Source: Enterococcus pallens ATCC BAA-351
GTDB lineage: Bacteria; Bacillota; Bacilli; Lactobacillales; Enterococcaceae
Assembly: GCF_000407485.1 (NCBI RefSeq)
Contig: NZ_ASWD01000001.1
Span: forward strand, 1,240,001-1,304,000
Length of the DNA stretch: 64,000 nt
Direction of reading: 5' to 3'
Part shown: positions 32,437-40,790 of the stretch, piece by piece
Layout of the letters: each line of letters opens with the position of its first letter
Numbering within the stretch: the first letter of the stretch is position 1
Position numbers and translations under genes: made by a program
The notes under the pieces: generated by a model
What the model was told of the DNA's origin: nothing
The model's database searches: none
The model's input: the letters and a program-made list of their open reading frames with translations, nothing else

Positions 32437-33434
32437 CTGCTTCCTTTCTTAGTGAGCCCAATGTAGTCATAGACAATCACCTGATTGTATTTTCTCAGCT
32501 GTTCTATTTGCTCGACTGTTTGCGGCGTCTGCTCTGGTGTGAAAAAGAAAATCAGTTTCTCTGTCAGCCTTGGCAGAACAGGTGCTTCCTCCAACGGCTG
32601 GATACGTGCAAAGGCTAAGGCATCCTTTTGAGTTGGGTCCGCAATGTGCTTGCCCAACAATAATTGTTCCACTGGATCTTCTAACAAATCCTGCAAAGAA
32701 TAATACAAGCTTAACATTGCTTCGAAATGTTCGGAAGGTGCACCCCAAAAGACCCAGACCATTTGAGCATTTCGTTCATTTTCATGTTCACGATATATCA
32801 ACGTCGACTGCTTGCTGGAAAGCTTCCAGTCAATATTTTTAGGCGTATCCCCGCTGCGATAGGGGCGATAGTTTTTGATGGTAAAGGTCGGTTCGCCAAA
32901 GGTTTGATTTTGCAAAGTTTGCTGTAGCTGCAGGGTTTGAGCCAATGGCTGCTTTTGCGGCAAAACCAGAATGTGCTTATTCAGCTGAGCAGTCCGTCCT
33001 TTGGTAAATAAATGAAAAAAATCGCTGCTTTGATAATAGAGCTGCAATTCGTGATAAACCCCGCGTTTTTCTGGCCGCCAATTAAACAGCAGCTGTTGTT
33101 GACGATAAAAAAGATAGCTGGTGATCACATCGTCGACTGCCGGCTTTGTTACCGAAACAGTCAGTTGAGCCAACGGAAAAAGAGCATTTTCCCGTTGTAA
33201 TTCTAGCGGCAATTTTACTTTTTCGCCTACATGCGTGATCACTGTTGCTGGTGATTGGGCTTTAATTCCTTTCAACGGCACTAAAAGTGGAACCAAACAC
33301 AGGACTAACATAAAGGTCATAAATAAAAACAAGGTCCAGCCAATTTCGTTATTGAATATGGCACTGTAGAAAAAGCCCAATAGATAAATGATCATAAAAG
33401 TGAGAAGTTTTAGGGATTGTTTTACCACAGGCAT
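32433..33434 (-). CDS. DUF58-domain protein
   Basis: 333 residues. Two hydrophobic segments lie in the first 55 residues, then a beta-rich region. The DUF58 signature 'YRPYRSGDTPKNIDWKLSSK' (32806-32865) follows, continuing into a von Willebrand A-like region. It is the middle gene of the MoxR-DUF58-transglutaminase operon, overlapping the next gene and starting 2 bp after the MoxR gene. Partners of this type act with the MoxR ATPase in assembly or quality control at the membrane. Confidence 0.9.
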   Translation of the reverse strand: MPVVKQSLKLLTFMIIYLLGFFYSAIFNNEIGWTLFLFMTFMLVLCLVPLLVPLKGIKAQSPATVITHVGEKVKLPLELQRENALFPLAQLTVSVTKPAVDDVITSYLFYRQQQLLFNWRPEKRGVYHELQLYYQSSDFFHLFTKGRTAQLNKHILVLPQKQPLAQTLQLQQTLQNQTFGEPTFTIKNYRPYRSGDTPKNIDWKLSSKQSTLIYREHENERNAQMVWVFWGAPSEHFEAMLSLYYSLQDLLEDPVEQLLLGKHIADPTQKDALAFARIQPLEEAPVLPRLTEKLIFFFTPEQTPQTVEQIEQLRKYNQVIVYDYIGLTKKGSR

Positions 33435-33436
33435 CC

Positions 33437-34363
33437 TCAGCTCCTTATCGGGACAGGGACTTGATCTATCAGCTGATGCATGACTTCTTCAACCGACAGA
33501 CCGCTGTGGAGAATCAAGCGATGCGCAAACACAGCCGGCAGCAGTTTCTGCAGGTCGCCAGGTGTCACGAAGGTGCGGTTTTCTGTTAGAGCGTAAGCTT
33601 TAGCACTTTTCAAGAAAGCGATCGACCCTCGCGGACTGACTCCTAACTCAATAGCAGGATGATTGCGGGAAGCCTCGACTAAGGCTAATGCGTAACGGGC
33701 AACTGCTTCATCCACAAAAACCTGGTCCACTTGTTTTTTCAATTCCTCTAACTCCTGCAAGGTTACTACTGGTTGAATCAAGTCCAAAGACTGCTCCCGT
33801 TGACCGGTTAATAAACGCAATTCATCTTCGAAGGCCGGATACCCAATATGCAGCCGAAATAAAAAGCGGTCCAGCTGGGCTTCAGGTAACGGATAGGTGC
33901 CAGCATAGCTGACAGGATTTTGTGTTGCCAAAACAAAGAAATGAGGATTCAAGGCATAGGTATGATTATCAATGGTCACGTGACCTTCTGACATCGCCTC
34001 TAATAACGCCGCTTGAGTGCGGGGAGTCGTACGGTTGATTTCATCCGCCAATAAAATGGTGGTAAAAATCGGACCCGGTCGAAATTCAAACTGATTGGTC
34101 TGAGCATCAAAAATGGAAACACCCAAAATATCGCTAGGCAACAAATCCGGTGTAAATTGGACCCGGGAAAAATCACTTTGGATTGCTTTGGCTAGAGATT
34201 TCACCATCATGGTTTTGCCAACGCCAGGAATGTCTTCAAATAAGACGTGTCCGCCGGCTAATAGAGCAGTCACGGTTAGCTGAATGACGTTGCGCTTTCC
34301 TAAGACTACTTTTTCTATTTCATTAATTAGGGTAGTAATTTTTGTTAAGTTCTGATCAGGCAT
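33437..34363 (-). CDS. MoxR-family AAA+ ATPase
   Basis: 308 residues. Walker A is 'DIPGVGKTMM', Walker B is 'ILLADEINR', sensor 1 lies in 'FFVLATQNPV' and the arginine-finger region in 'YPLPEAQLDRFLFR'. The length is normal. It is the first gene of the operon with GGAGGCGAC upstream of the start. It is thought to act as a chaperone for the DUF58 protein. No regulator is adjacent on this strand. Confidence 0.93.
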   Translation of the reverse strand: MPDQNLTKITTLINEIEKVVLGKRNVIQLTVTALLAGGHVLFEDIPGVGKTMMVKSLAKAIQSDFSRVQFTPDLLPSDILGVSIFDAQTNQFEFRPGPIFTTILLADEINRTTPRTQAALLEAMSEGHVTIDNHTYALNPHFFVLATQNPVSYAGTYPLPEAQLDRFLFRLHIGYPAFEDELRLLTGQREQSLDLIQPVVTLQELEELKKQVDQVFVDEAVARYALALVEASRNHPAIELGVSPRGSIAFLKSAKAYALTENRTFVTPGDLQKLLPAVFAHRLILHSGLSVEEVMHQLIDQVPVPIRS

Positions 34364-34547
34364 TCTGTCGCCTCCTTACTGGTTCATTTTCTTTAATTGT
34401 ACGCGAAATTTAAGAATTCGCAATCTATTCGCTGACTTTTTACTTGGATCGTGAATTTTCTTCCAGGGCTATCTGCTTGCTTGATAAAAAAGAGATTTCA
34501 TACGACCCGCTTCTTGCAATTGTGAGATATTTTGTTTTGCTCAAAAC

Positions 34548-34579
34548 CCTTGGCAATCCTTTGCCTGCCAAGGTACACT
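34548..34579 (+). promoter_or_regulatory. Promoter with inverted repeat for the WYL regulator
   Basis: CCTTGGCA (34548-34555) and TGCCAAGG (34566-34573) form a perfect inverted repeat. It overlaps the -35 box TTGGCA and abuts the -10 box TACACT (34574-34579, 18 bp spacing). It is probably an autoregulatory operator. Confidence 0.6.
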
Positions 34580-34610
34580 AGTGAAAAGAAAAAATAAATG
34601 AGGGAAAACT

Positions 34611-35504
34611 ATGACGAGCAGACGTTTATTGAATATTTTATTGATCCTACTGGAAAAGGGTCAGACCACCGCACCGGAATTGGCCGAAGAGTTTGAGACG
34701 TCAGTCCGAACGATTTACCGTGACATCGATGCCTTGAGTGCAGCTGGTATTCCTGTCTATACCACTCAGGGACAAGGCGGAGGTATTTTTATCAATCAGG
34801 ATTATGTGCTGAACCGCATGGCACTCTCTCACGAAGAGCAAGAAAAAATTTTGATGGCGCTGCAGGAGCTGTCATTAGTAGAAAGTCGACAATCTGATGC
34901 GTTGCTGCAGAAATTGAGCGCTTTGTTTAAGACCTCTGCAACTGACTGGTTAGAGATTGATTTTAGCCAATGGGGGCTAGAGAGCAAGCAGCTGTTGGAT
35001 CCTTTAAAGCAGGCGATTTTTAACAAGCAATTGGTTCGTTTTTGTTATACTAAGCATCAGGGGGAGACAGAACAACGAATTGTTGAACCTCATAAGCTTA
35101 TCTTCAAAAACAGAGATTGGTATCTATATGCGTTTTGTCAGCTGCGGCAAGATTTTCGGTTATTTAAGTTGCAGCGGATCAAACAGCTGGAAATTTTATC
35201 CGAAAGCTTCCAGCGAAGAATAATCCCAGATGTGTTGAGTAATCAAGCTGCGGCTGTCGATGAAAAAATTGCGGTCACTCTATTATTTGCACCAGCTTTA
35301 GCTCATCGTGTTTATGAATATTATGAGAACGTTTCGCAACAGGCGGATGGACGTTTTTGTGTCACCGTGGATTTACCTCACAACAATGAACTGTACAGCT
35401 TCCTATTGTCCCTAGGTGAGCAGGTGGAAGTGGCTGCTCCTATGAAGATCCGTCAAGAATTGAGTAAAAGAATCAAAAACATGCTGCAGAATTATCAAAC
35501 CTGA
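34611..35504 (+). CDS. YafY-type transcriptional regulator with HTH and WYL domains
   Basis: 297 residues. The N-terminal DeoR-like winged helix is at residues 1-60 ('TTAPELAEEFETSVRTIYRDI'). The WYL ligand-binding domain is in the middle ('IVEPHKLIFKNRDWYLYAFC', 35078-35137), and a C-terminal WCX-like domain follows. WYL proteins often sense nucleotides or small metabolites. A GyrI-like protein gene follows 62 bp downstream with its own -10-like box, so the two may form a sensing pair. Confidence 0.9.
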   Translation: MTSRRLLNILLILLEKGQTTAPELAEEFETSVRTIYRDIDALSAAGIPVYTTQGQGGGIFINQDYVLNRMALSHEEQEKILMALQELSLVESRQSDALLQKLSALFKTSATDWLEIDFSQWGLESKQLLDPLKQAIFNKQLVRFCYTKHQGETEQRIVEPHKLIFKNRDWYLYAFCQLRQDFRLFKLQRIKQLEILSESFQRRIIPDVLSNQAAAVDEKIAVTLLFAPALAHRVYEYYENVSQQADGRFCVTVDLPHNNELYSFLLSLGEQVEVAAPMKIRQELSKRIKNMLQNYQT

Positions 35505-35566
35505 CACTCCTTGTCAAGTTCCTCTTGTTAAGATAAAGGTATCAAAGAAAGAGAGGAATTCAAAAA

Positions 35567-36199
35567 ATGAAGCATGAATGGAAAAAACACGAAAAAGAAT
35601 TGTATGGTGTTACTACGAAACCTCAAGTACTCCAAATACCTAAGCAAAAATTTATTACTATCAAAGGTGCAGGTGATCCTAACGAAGCTGCTTTTTCTGA
35701 CCGAGTCGGTGTACTATATTCGTTGGCTTTCCCAATTAAAATGGCCTTCAAGCGTTTAGCAGTAAATAGCAAAAAACAAAATGGTCAGTTCAGCTACACC
35801 GATTACACGGTTTATCCGTTGGAGGGGCTGTGGACGACTACTAATCCAGACAATCTGCTAGACAAGTCGAGTTTCCAGTACACTCTGATGATTCGTCAGT
35901 CTGATTATGTCACCGAAGAATTATTCCAAGAAACCTTAGCTGCAGTCAAAAAGAAAAAGCCTCATCTCCTATTAGATGAAATCAAATTTGAAACGATAGA
36001 GGAGGGACTGTGTATTCAAGCATTGCACAACGGGTCCTTCGATGACGAACCAGCAACCTTTGCCAAAATGGCACAGTTTGCTCAATCCCAAAATCTGCAG
36101 CGGAGTCACCATGATCACAGAGAAATTTATCTGAATGACGCACGCAAAACCCTGCCTGAAAAACGCAAGACAATTTTACGGTTTCAGGTGGAAGAATAA
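35567..36199 (+). CDS. Stand-alone GyrI-like small-molecule-binding protein
   Basis: 210 residues, no DNA-binding domain. 'IPKQKFITIKGAGDPNE' at the N-terminus, 'YTLMIRQSDYVTEELF' and 'HLLLDEIKFETIEEGLC' in the middle, and 'HHDHREIYLNDARKT' at the end are typical of the GyrI-like/YdeI-YhfI branch usually annotated 'GyrI-like domain-containing protein'. It follows the WYL regulator in the same direction and has AGAGAGGAA upstream. A detoxification or drug-binding role is known for some relatives, but nothing here shows a ligand. Confidence 0.82.
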   Translation: MKHEWKKHEKELYGVTTKPQVLQIPKQKFITIKGAGDPNEAAFSDRVGVLYSLAFPIKMAFKRLAVNSKKQNGQFSYTDYTVYPLEGLWTTTNPDNLLDKSSFQYTLMIRQSDYVTEELFQETLAAVKKKKPHLLLDEIKFETIEEGLCIQALHNGSFDDEPATFAKMAQFAQSQNLQRSHHDHREIYLNDARKTLPEKRKTILRFQVEE

Positions 36200-36207
36200 T
36201 TGTAAAG

Positions 36208-36239
36208 AAGCGGTCCGACAAGAATCAGACCGCTTTTTA
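36208..36239 (+). terminator. Terminator after the GyrI-like gene
   Basis: AAGCGGTC (36208-36215) / GACCGCTT (36228-36235) followed by T. Confidence 0.75.
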
Positions 36240-36360
36240 TACATATATAATAGAAGAAATACGACAAAAACTCTGATTTTTTCTTCAATTTTTCATCAAA
36301 TATGGAGTCAGTGAAGGAAAAGCATTATAATGCGAGTAAACCCAGTGAGAACGAGGACAC

Positions 36361-38064
36361 ATGATGAAATCAGATAAAAATTTTTTGTCGCCAACACAGC
36401 AGTCTGCTTTGCCGGCCAATACCTTGCCCCCTGAGTTGGCTACCCGTTTTGAACTTTATCCAGAGAACAAACGGCGTCCGGTAAATAAAACACTTTTCAA
36501 AAATGAATACTTTCAACTGACCTGTAATATGAGAGATTTATCCTTAGCAATCTGTTCCCAAGGTGACATTGTTTATTCGGCAATTCCTTATGATACGGCT
36601 AGAAACTATATCCAACGAGCAGCAATTCAATACCTGCTGCATCCGCAAGCGGTTCGGAAATATGTGGAGTCTCACCAAGCTACATTGGAAAAATATTTGA
36701 TGCTGAGTATTTTCCAAGTAACAGGTAAAAAAGTAGATGAGCATTCTCCCGAAGTTCAGCAAGCCTATCAAGCAATTTTTGATAACCCATTGTTTGAGAT
36801 TCAAATTCTGGGACGTCTGCTGCAGCATGATGAAACTGGTCCGCTTTCTGCCAACTTGGCTGGGAAATTTTTGTTCAGTGAAAATATTAAAACAGGCATC
36901 TCGGAGTATATTTCCGAATACTTGAATTTTGTTGTTCAGCTGACCCATTCTCTGCCGATCATGACAGATGGACGAAATGCACAGCTTTTAGAAACGAGTA
37001 AGACTTCATCAATGAACCAGCCAACACAGCCGGTTTTATCGTATCAGTCAGATATCACTCCAGGCCTGGAGCTACTGCCGCAAGCAGTAAATCAAAGTAT
37101 CAAAAATTCGATTGTATTGGCTAATCAAACGATGCCGGTTCGCAGCAAACCGTTATTACGTTCAGAATTTGGTCTAGAGCTGGCGGAGGTGCGGAAAAAT
37201 TATGTCGCTCACAGTGTTCATCCGGGTGAACTAGAAGGTTACTTTGAAAATGTTCATTCAGCTGACAATTCCAATTTGATTAATGTAGTTTCGGATATGC
37301 ATTCCTTAGATGGGCAGCTGCCTTTCACCAATCGGCACTTTAATATTTTGGCGGGCGATGCCTCCGATTCTCGAGTACACGACGAAGAAATTCGAGGAAT
37401 TTACACGATCGGCAATCATGATTTAGTAGACGTGTTGCCGGAAACTCGGAATTTTGATGACCCTGGATGGGAAAAATGGCAGCCGTTTTTCCATTATGAA
37501 TGGTTTCAACAGCTATTAAAGGATCCCGACGAAGCTTGGCCGCTGTTGCCAATAGGTGATCATGCGTTTTATGAAGTTGTTAAAACAGAGCTGCAACAGC
37601 GTTTTCCCAAATTGCATGTGCTGAACAACAGCAGTTTTCTTTACGAAGGAGTGCGCTATATTGGGCTGACAATCCCGGTAGCACTAACTCAGCGGAAAAA
37701 GTCGCAGCAAACGTTTATTTTACGGACGTTAGAAAATTTGGTGGGACAAGAGCCTGAGCGGCCAACGGTTTTGGTTTCCCATGCGCCGTTGTTTAACGAA
37801 CTGAGTATGCTGTCGCCAAAAAGTGAAGCTTACAATCCAGCTTATTCTTGTTCAGAAGCAGCATTGGAAAAGCTATTTGAAAAATGTCAGATTATCGGAG
37901 CTATCCATGGGCATCACCATATTCCGGCGTCTTCACGCCGCTACCAATTTGTAGAGTTTGCGGGCCGGAAACGTTTTGTCGTTTGCTCGATTTATTCGAA
38001 AATCAATACTGGTTTGGAGTTGATAGACTTGTTGAATTCCAAAGTGATTAATCAGAAAAATTAA
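36361..38064 (+). CDS. Metallophosphoesterase with a large N-terminal region of unknown function
   Basis: 567 residues. The calcineurin-like fold lies in the second half (about residues 300-525): 'VSDMHSLDG', 'LAGDASDSR', 'IGNHDLVD', 'VSHAPLF' and 'IHGHHHIPAS' give the full set of metal-binding motifs. The first 300 residues ('YIQRAAIQYLLHP' and similar helical segments) match no family I know. No signal peptide, so cytoplasmic. Two adjacent ATG codons could serve as start. It is a single gene between terminators. The substrate (nucleotide, phosphodiester or protein) is unknown. Confidence 0.8.
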   Translation: MMKSDKNFLSPTQQSALPANTLPPELATRFELYPENKRRPVNKTLFKNEYFQLTCNMRDLSLAICSQGDIVYSAIPYDTARNYIQRAAIQYLLHPQAVRKYVESHQATLEKYLMLSIFQVTGKKVDEHSPEVQQAYQAIFDNPLFEIQILGRLLQHDETGPLSANLAGKFLFSENIKTGISEYISEYLNFVVQLTHSLPIMTDGRNAQLLETSKTSSMNQPTQPVLSYQSDITPGLELLPQAVNQSIKNSIVLANQTMPVRSKPLLRSEFGLELAEVRKNYVAHSVHPGELEGYFENVHSADNSNLINVVSDMHSLDGQLPFTNRHFNILAGDASDSRVHDEEIRGIYTIGNHDLVDVLPETRNFDDPGWEKWQPFFHYEWFQQLLKDPDEAWPLLPIGDHAFYEVVKTELQQRFPKLHVLNNSSFLYEGVRYIGLTIPVALTQRKKSQQTFILRTLENLVGQEPERPTVLVSHAPLFNELSMLSPKSEAYNPAYSCSEAALEKLFEKCQIIGAIHGHHHIPASSRRYQFVEFAGRKRFVVCSIYSKINTGLELIDLLNSKVINQKN

Positions 38065-38071
38065 AATGCAT

Positions 38072-38112
38072 GATCCAAACCAACGTTACTCAGAGGGTTT
38101 GGATCTTATTTT
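38072..38112 (+). terminator. Terminator after the metallophosphoesterase
   Basis: GATCCAAACC (38072-38081) / GGTTTGGATC (38096-38105), perfect 10-bp stem with a T-rich tail. Confidence 0.8.
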
Positions 38113-38216
38113 ATTGATTCATCAGATCTTAAACTGTCTTTTCCCTCAATATATTGACAAATAGGGTAAAACCCCGTATCATTAGACTGAAATCGATACC
38201 ATAGGTGGTGGAAAGT

Positions 38217-39215
38217 GTGGCAACAATCAAAGATGTCGCGAAACGAGCAGGACTTTCTGTTTCAACAGTTTCTAGATATTTAAACAAGCATCCATATATT
38301 TCAGAAGATAAACGAAAAAGAATTCAACAGGCGATGGAAGAACTTCATTATCGTCCTAGTACGGTTGCAACTCAGCTGCGTTCAAAAAAAGGAAAAATGA
38401 TTGGGATTTTAGTTTCCCGCATTGTCAATCCATTTTTCTCTCAGCTGGTTGATGCTATTGAAAAATGTGCCAAGGCTAAAGGGTACAATGTTTTGGTAAT
38501 GCAGACGTATGATGACCAGAATGCAGAGATCAATATGCTGGAAATGTTGAAGCAGCACGTTATCTCAGGTCTTATTATGTGTTCAATTGAAGGAGATCCC
38601 AAAGAAATTGAAGCCTATCAAGAGTATGGCCCAATTGTCTTATGCAATGAAGAAATCCCGGGATCTAAGCTGCCGCAATTGTATACCGATCAGGCGGCTG
38701 CCAGTTTTGAAGCGGTGGATTATCTGATTCAAAAAGGCTACAAACGGATTGCTTATTGTACTGGAGGAACGTTGACAACCGGCGGACACGGGAATTCTCG
38801 AACAGAAGGTTTTGAGAAAGCAATTAACCAACACAAGCTGCCAATGAAGATTGATTGGATTTTTAAACAGGTTCACACAATTCAAGATGGTCAGCAGGTA
38901 GCACGAAAAATGCTGGCGTTGCCTGAAACAAGTCGTCCCGATGCTGTATTTACCAGCAGTGATGAAGTAGCGATTGGCATTTTGAAAGAATATCTAGAGA
39001 CTGGAAAACGGGTACCAGAGGATTTGGCTATTCTGGGTTTTGATAATCAGCCCTTTACAGATGTATTAGCAGTTCCCTTAACCACCATCGCTCAACCAGT
39101 AGAAGCCCTTGGTAGAGAATCTACCAATTTGATGATTGCAACCTTAGAGGAGCGAGCCTACGAGATCGATCAGTCTCAGCTAAACTTAACTTTGATTAAG
39201 CGAGAATCTGCATAA
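38217..39215 (+). CDS. LacI-family transcriptional regulator
   Basis: 332 residues from the GTG at 38217, which gives the usual opening 'ATIKDVAKRAGLSVSTVSRYL' and has AGGTGG 8 nt upstream; in-frame GTG codons at 38205 and 38208 are less likely. The helix-turn-helix is at residues 3-25, followed by the hinge and a periplasmic-binding-like effector domain ending in 'ILGFDNQPFTDV'. It is unlinked to any transporter on its strand, so its targets must be elsewhere. The palindromes at 7377 and 20111 are candidates. Confidence 0.9.
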   Translation: MATIKDVAKRAGLSVSTVSRYLNKHPYISEDKRKRIQQAMEELHYRPSTVATQLRSKKGKMIGILVSRIVNPFFSQLVDAIEKCAKAKGYNVLVMQTYDDQNAEINMLEMLKQHVISGLIMCSIEGDPKEIEAYQEYGPIVLCNEEIPGSKLPQLYTDQAAASFEAVDYLIQKGYKRIAYCTGGTLTTGGHGNSRTEGFEKAINQHKLPMKIDWIFKQVHTIQDGQQVARKMLALPETSRPDAVFTSSDEVAIGILKEYLETGKRVPEDLAILGFDNQPFTDVLAVPLTTIAQPVEALGRESTNLMIATLEERAYEIDQSQLNLTLIKRESA

Positions 39216-39228
39216 ATAATACAGGCAA

Positions 39229-39266
39229 AAATCCCTCATCTAAAGTTAGTAGGTGAGGGATTTATC
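39229..39266 (+). terminator. Terminator after the LacI-family gene
   Basis: AAATCCCTCA (39229-39238) / TGAGGGATTT (39254-39263), perfect 10-bp stem. Confidence 0.75.
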
Positions 39267-39296
39267 GTATAATAAAATAAAAAGGAGACGATTCGA

Positions 39297-39467
39297 ATGC
39301 CCACTACAGAACTTGGGAATCTAATGGTTGTTTCTGGAATACTTTTTATGCTAATTCCGCCCGTCATTTTTTTGATTGCTATTTATTTTATTGTCAAACG
39401 GGCAGTTTACAAGGGAATGGAACAGTATCATTCTCGCAATAAAACTAATATCTCAACGGAAGAATAG
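39297..39467 (+). CDS. Small single-span membrane protein
   Basis: 56 residues: a short polar N-terminus, a long hydrophobic segment (about residues 9-33), then a basic and polar tail ending in Glu-Glu. AAAAGGAG lies 8 nt before the ATG, which is good evidence for translation. I do not recognise the family. It precedes the decayed CobB fragment and is not obviously part of it. Confidence 0.6.
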   Translation: MPTTELGNLMVVSGILFMLIPPVIFLIAIYFIVKRAVYKGMEQYHSRNKTNISTEE

Positions 39468-39543
39468 TTCTACTTTTTTGTTCCAGCCTCACCTAAATAA
39501 AACTCGAATTCAAGTGAGCTCTGAATTGCTAGTAGCTAAAGGA

Positions 39544-39744
39544 ATGTCCAGCAGCACAGCAAATATTGCGGCAGCTTCCAGCCACTCAGGAAAAACAACA
39601 ATAACCTCAGGCCTGCTTCAGCTTTTACAGGAACAGGGTTTTAAGGTTCAGCCCTACAAGGTAGGTCCAGATTATGTTGATACAGAATATCATACTCGAA
39701 TCACCGGGACAGCTTCGCGAAATTTAAATATTTTTTTAATCGAA
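39544..39744 (+). pseudogene. N-terminal fragment of cobyrinic acid a,c-diamide synthase (CobB/CbiA)
   Basis: The frame reads 'IAAASSHSGKTTITSGLL' and 'VQPYKVGPDYVDTEYHTRIT' followed by 'ASRNLNIFLI', the ATP-binding start of cobyrinate a,c-diamide synthase. About 65 codons are recognisable of a protein of about 450; the match then stops and the frame runs into unrelated sequence. No other cobalamin genes are nearby. It is a remnant of a lost cobalamin or B12-related locus. Confidence 0.75.
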
Positions 39745-39775
39745 GTCCCACTATGCTTGCGGGTTCCTTTATTGG

Positions 39776-39941
39776 AGCTGCTTTGCTTTGGAGCCAAATC
39801 GATCTGCATCGTCGATTTGATGAAGAGCTGATCGATTATCTGTTGGAAATAAAATGGTGGGATTGGTCAGCAGAAAAAATATTCCGGAACTTAGAGCAAT
39901 TGTGTAGTGGTGATTTGACTAAAATAAAAATGGTTGGGTAA
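39776..39941 (+). pseudogene. C-terminal fragment of a xenobiotic acetyltransferase (CatB/Vat-like hexapeptide family)
   Basis: 'RRFDEELIDYLLEIKWWDW' followed by 'AEKIFRNLEQLCSGDLTKIK' is the C-terminal helix region typical of CatB/Vat-type acetyltransferases. A piece of the preceding strand ('GAKSI') lies in a neighbouring frame, so a frameshift separates them. The hexapeptide-repeat body is absent. It is joined within 40 bp to the CobB fragment, which marks a deletion or recombination junction. Confidence 0.55.
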
Positions 39942-39972
39942 AAGGATTGGCAAAAACGCCAATCCTTTTTTA
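39941..39972. terminator. Bidirectional terminator after the pseudogene fragments
   Basis: AAAGGATTGGC (39941-39951) / GCCAATCCTTT (39958-39968), perfect 11-bp stem with a T run on the plus strand and an A-rich side towards the minus-strand operon. Confidence 0.75.
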
Positions 39973-40176
39973 AGGTCTTCGATATTCAAACAAATCTCCG
40001 GGTTGGCAGTCTAATACTTCGCAGATAGCCTCTAAGGTAGAGAAACGAACAGCACTGACCTTGCCTGTTTTTAATTTTGACATATTTGCGTTGGTGATGC
40101 CGACTTCTTCAGCCAAATCCTTCAAGCTGATTTTTCGTTCGGCCATCATACGATCCAAGTGAACAATGATCGGCAT
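39970..40176 (-). CDS. Small XRE-family regulator (YozG-like)
   Basis: 68 residues, essentially one Cro/CI helix-turn-helix ('ISLKDLAEEVGITNANMSKLKTGK', 40074-40145) ending in 'LDCQPGDLFEY', the hallmark of the YozG-like subgroup. It is transcribed after, and 12 bp from, a DUF2975 membrane protein gene, the usual partner. It probably autoregulates through the inverted repeat upstream of the operon. Confidence 0.88.
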   Translation of the reverse strand: MPIIVHLDRMMAERKISLKDLAEEVGITNANMSKLKTGKVSAVRFSTLEAICEVLDCQPGDLFEYRRP

Positions 40177-40188
40177 GCTGCTACCTCC

Positions 40189-40716
40189 TTACACTGTGTC
40201 ATCAGCCAGCTCCTGCAGAGAAATTGCGTAACGGAAAATGGCGCTGATGCTGTAGAGGACCAAGCCCATAACCAAGGTTAAATTGAGGCTAATTGACCAA
40301 TAGAATTTACCTGATACGAATGAAGCAAACAAGGAGTAAATTTCTGGCTGTAGAATGCCCAGCCACAAAATAGCTTTGGCAATTCGACCAACCCTTTTAT
40401 ACATGATTTCGGAAAATGGGGTCAAACCTTCTGATAAATCATAGAAAATTTTGCTTCCTAACCAAAAAGCAAAGGCCCAAACTAAAAGTTGTGGCAACAT
40501 GCTCAGCGTACTAGTGATGGCCTGTTGAGGTGCAGTCAGGTCACCGTCATAAAAAAAGCCTAAAATTACCAACCTATCAGTAGTTGAAACAACTGAATGA
40601 TCATAAATAAGCAATTGCACCGCTAGATAAATACCCATAACCAAACTTCCAATCGCTAATAGTTTAAATAGCCCATCAATTACCCAAAATGTATCACGCG
40701 ATTTTTTTAAATCCAT
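40189..40716 (-). CDS. DUF2975-family membrane protein
   Basis: 175 residues from the ATG at 40716, where GGAGGCGAAGGAA gives a strong site; an in-frame upstream extension runs into the operator and was dropped. Four hydrophobic segments and the conserved 'GLTPFSEIMYKRVGRIAK' loop (40388-40441) are typical of DUF2975. It is paired with the small XRE regulator as in many Firmicutes. It probably senses or responds to an envelope signal, but its function is unknown. Confidence 0.85.
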   Translation of the reverse strand: MDLKKSRDTFWVIDGLFKLLAIGSLVMGIYLAVQLLIYDHSVVSTTDRLVILGFFYDGDLTAPQQAITSTLSMLPQLLVWAFAFWLGSKIFYDLSEGLTPFSEIMYKRVGRIAKAILWLGILQPEIYSLFASFVSGKFYWSISLNLTLVMGLVLYSISAIFRYAISLQELADDTV

Positions 40717-40750
40717 TTCCTTCGCCTCCTCACCTATAGTATACCAAAAA

Positions 40751-40790
40751 ATTATCGTTAAACAATAATTTTTTGTCATTTAACGATAAT
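40751..40790. promoter_or_regulatory. Long inverted repeat upstream of the DUF2975-XRE operon
   Basis: ATTATCGTTAAA (40751-40762) and TTTAACGATAAT (40779-40790) are perfect inverted copies separated by 16 bp, 35 bp upstream of the DUF2975 start. They are probably the two half-sites of an operator for the small XRE repressor. Similar ATTATCGYTA units occur before guaB. Confidence 0.65.

Noticed and set aside
39753-39941. Intact 62-residue protein
   Set aside because: Its end matches the C-terminus of an acetyltransferase and it lacks a ribosome site, so it was called a pseudogene fragment.
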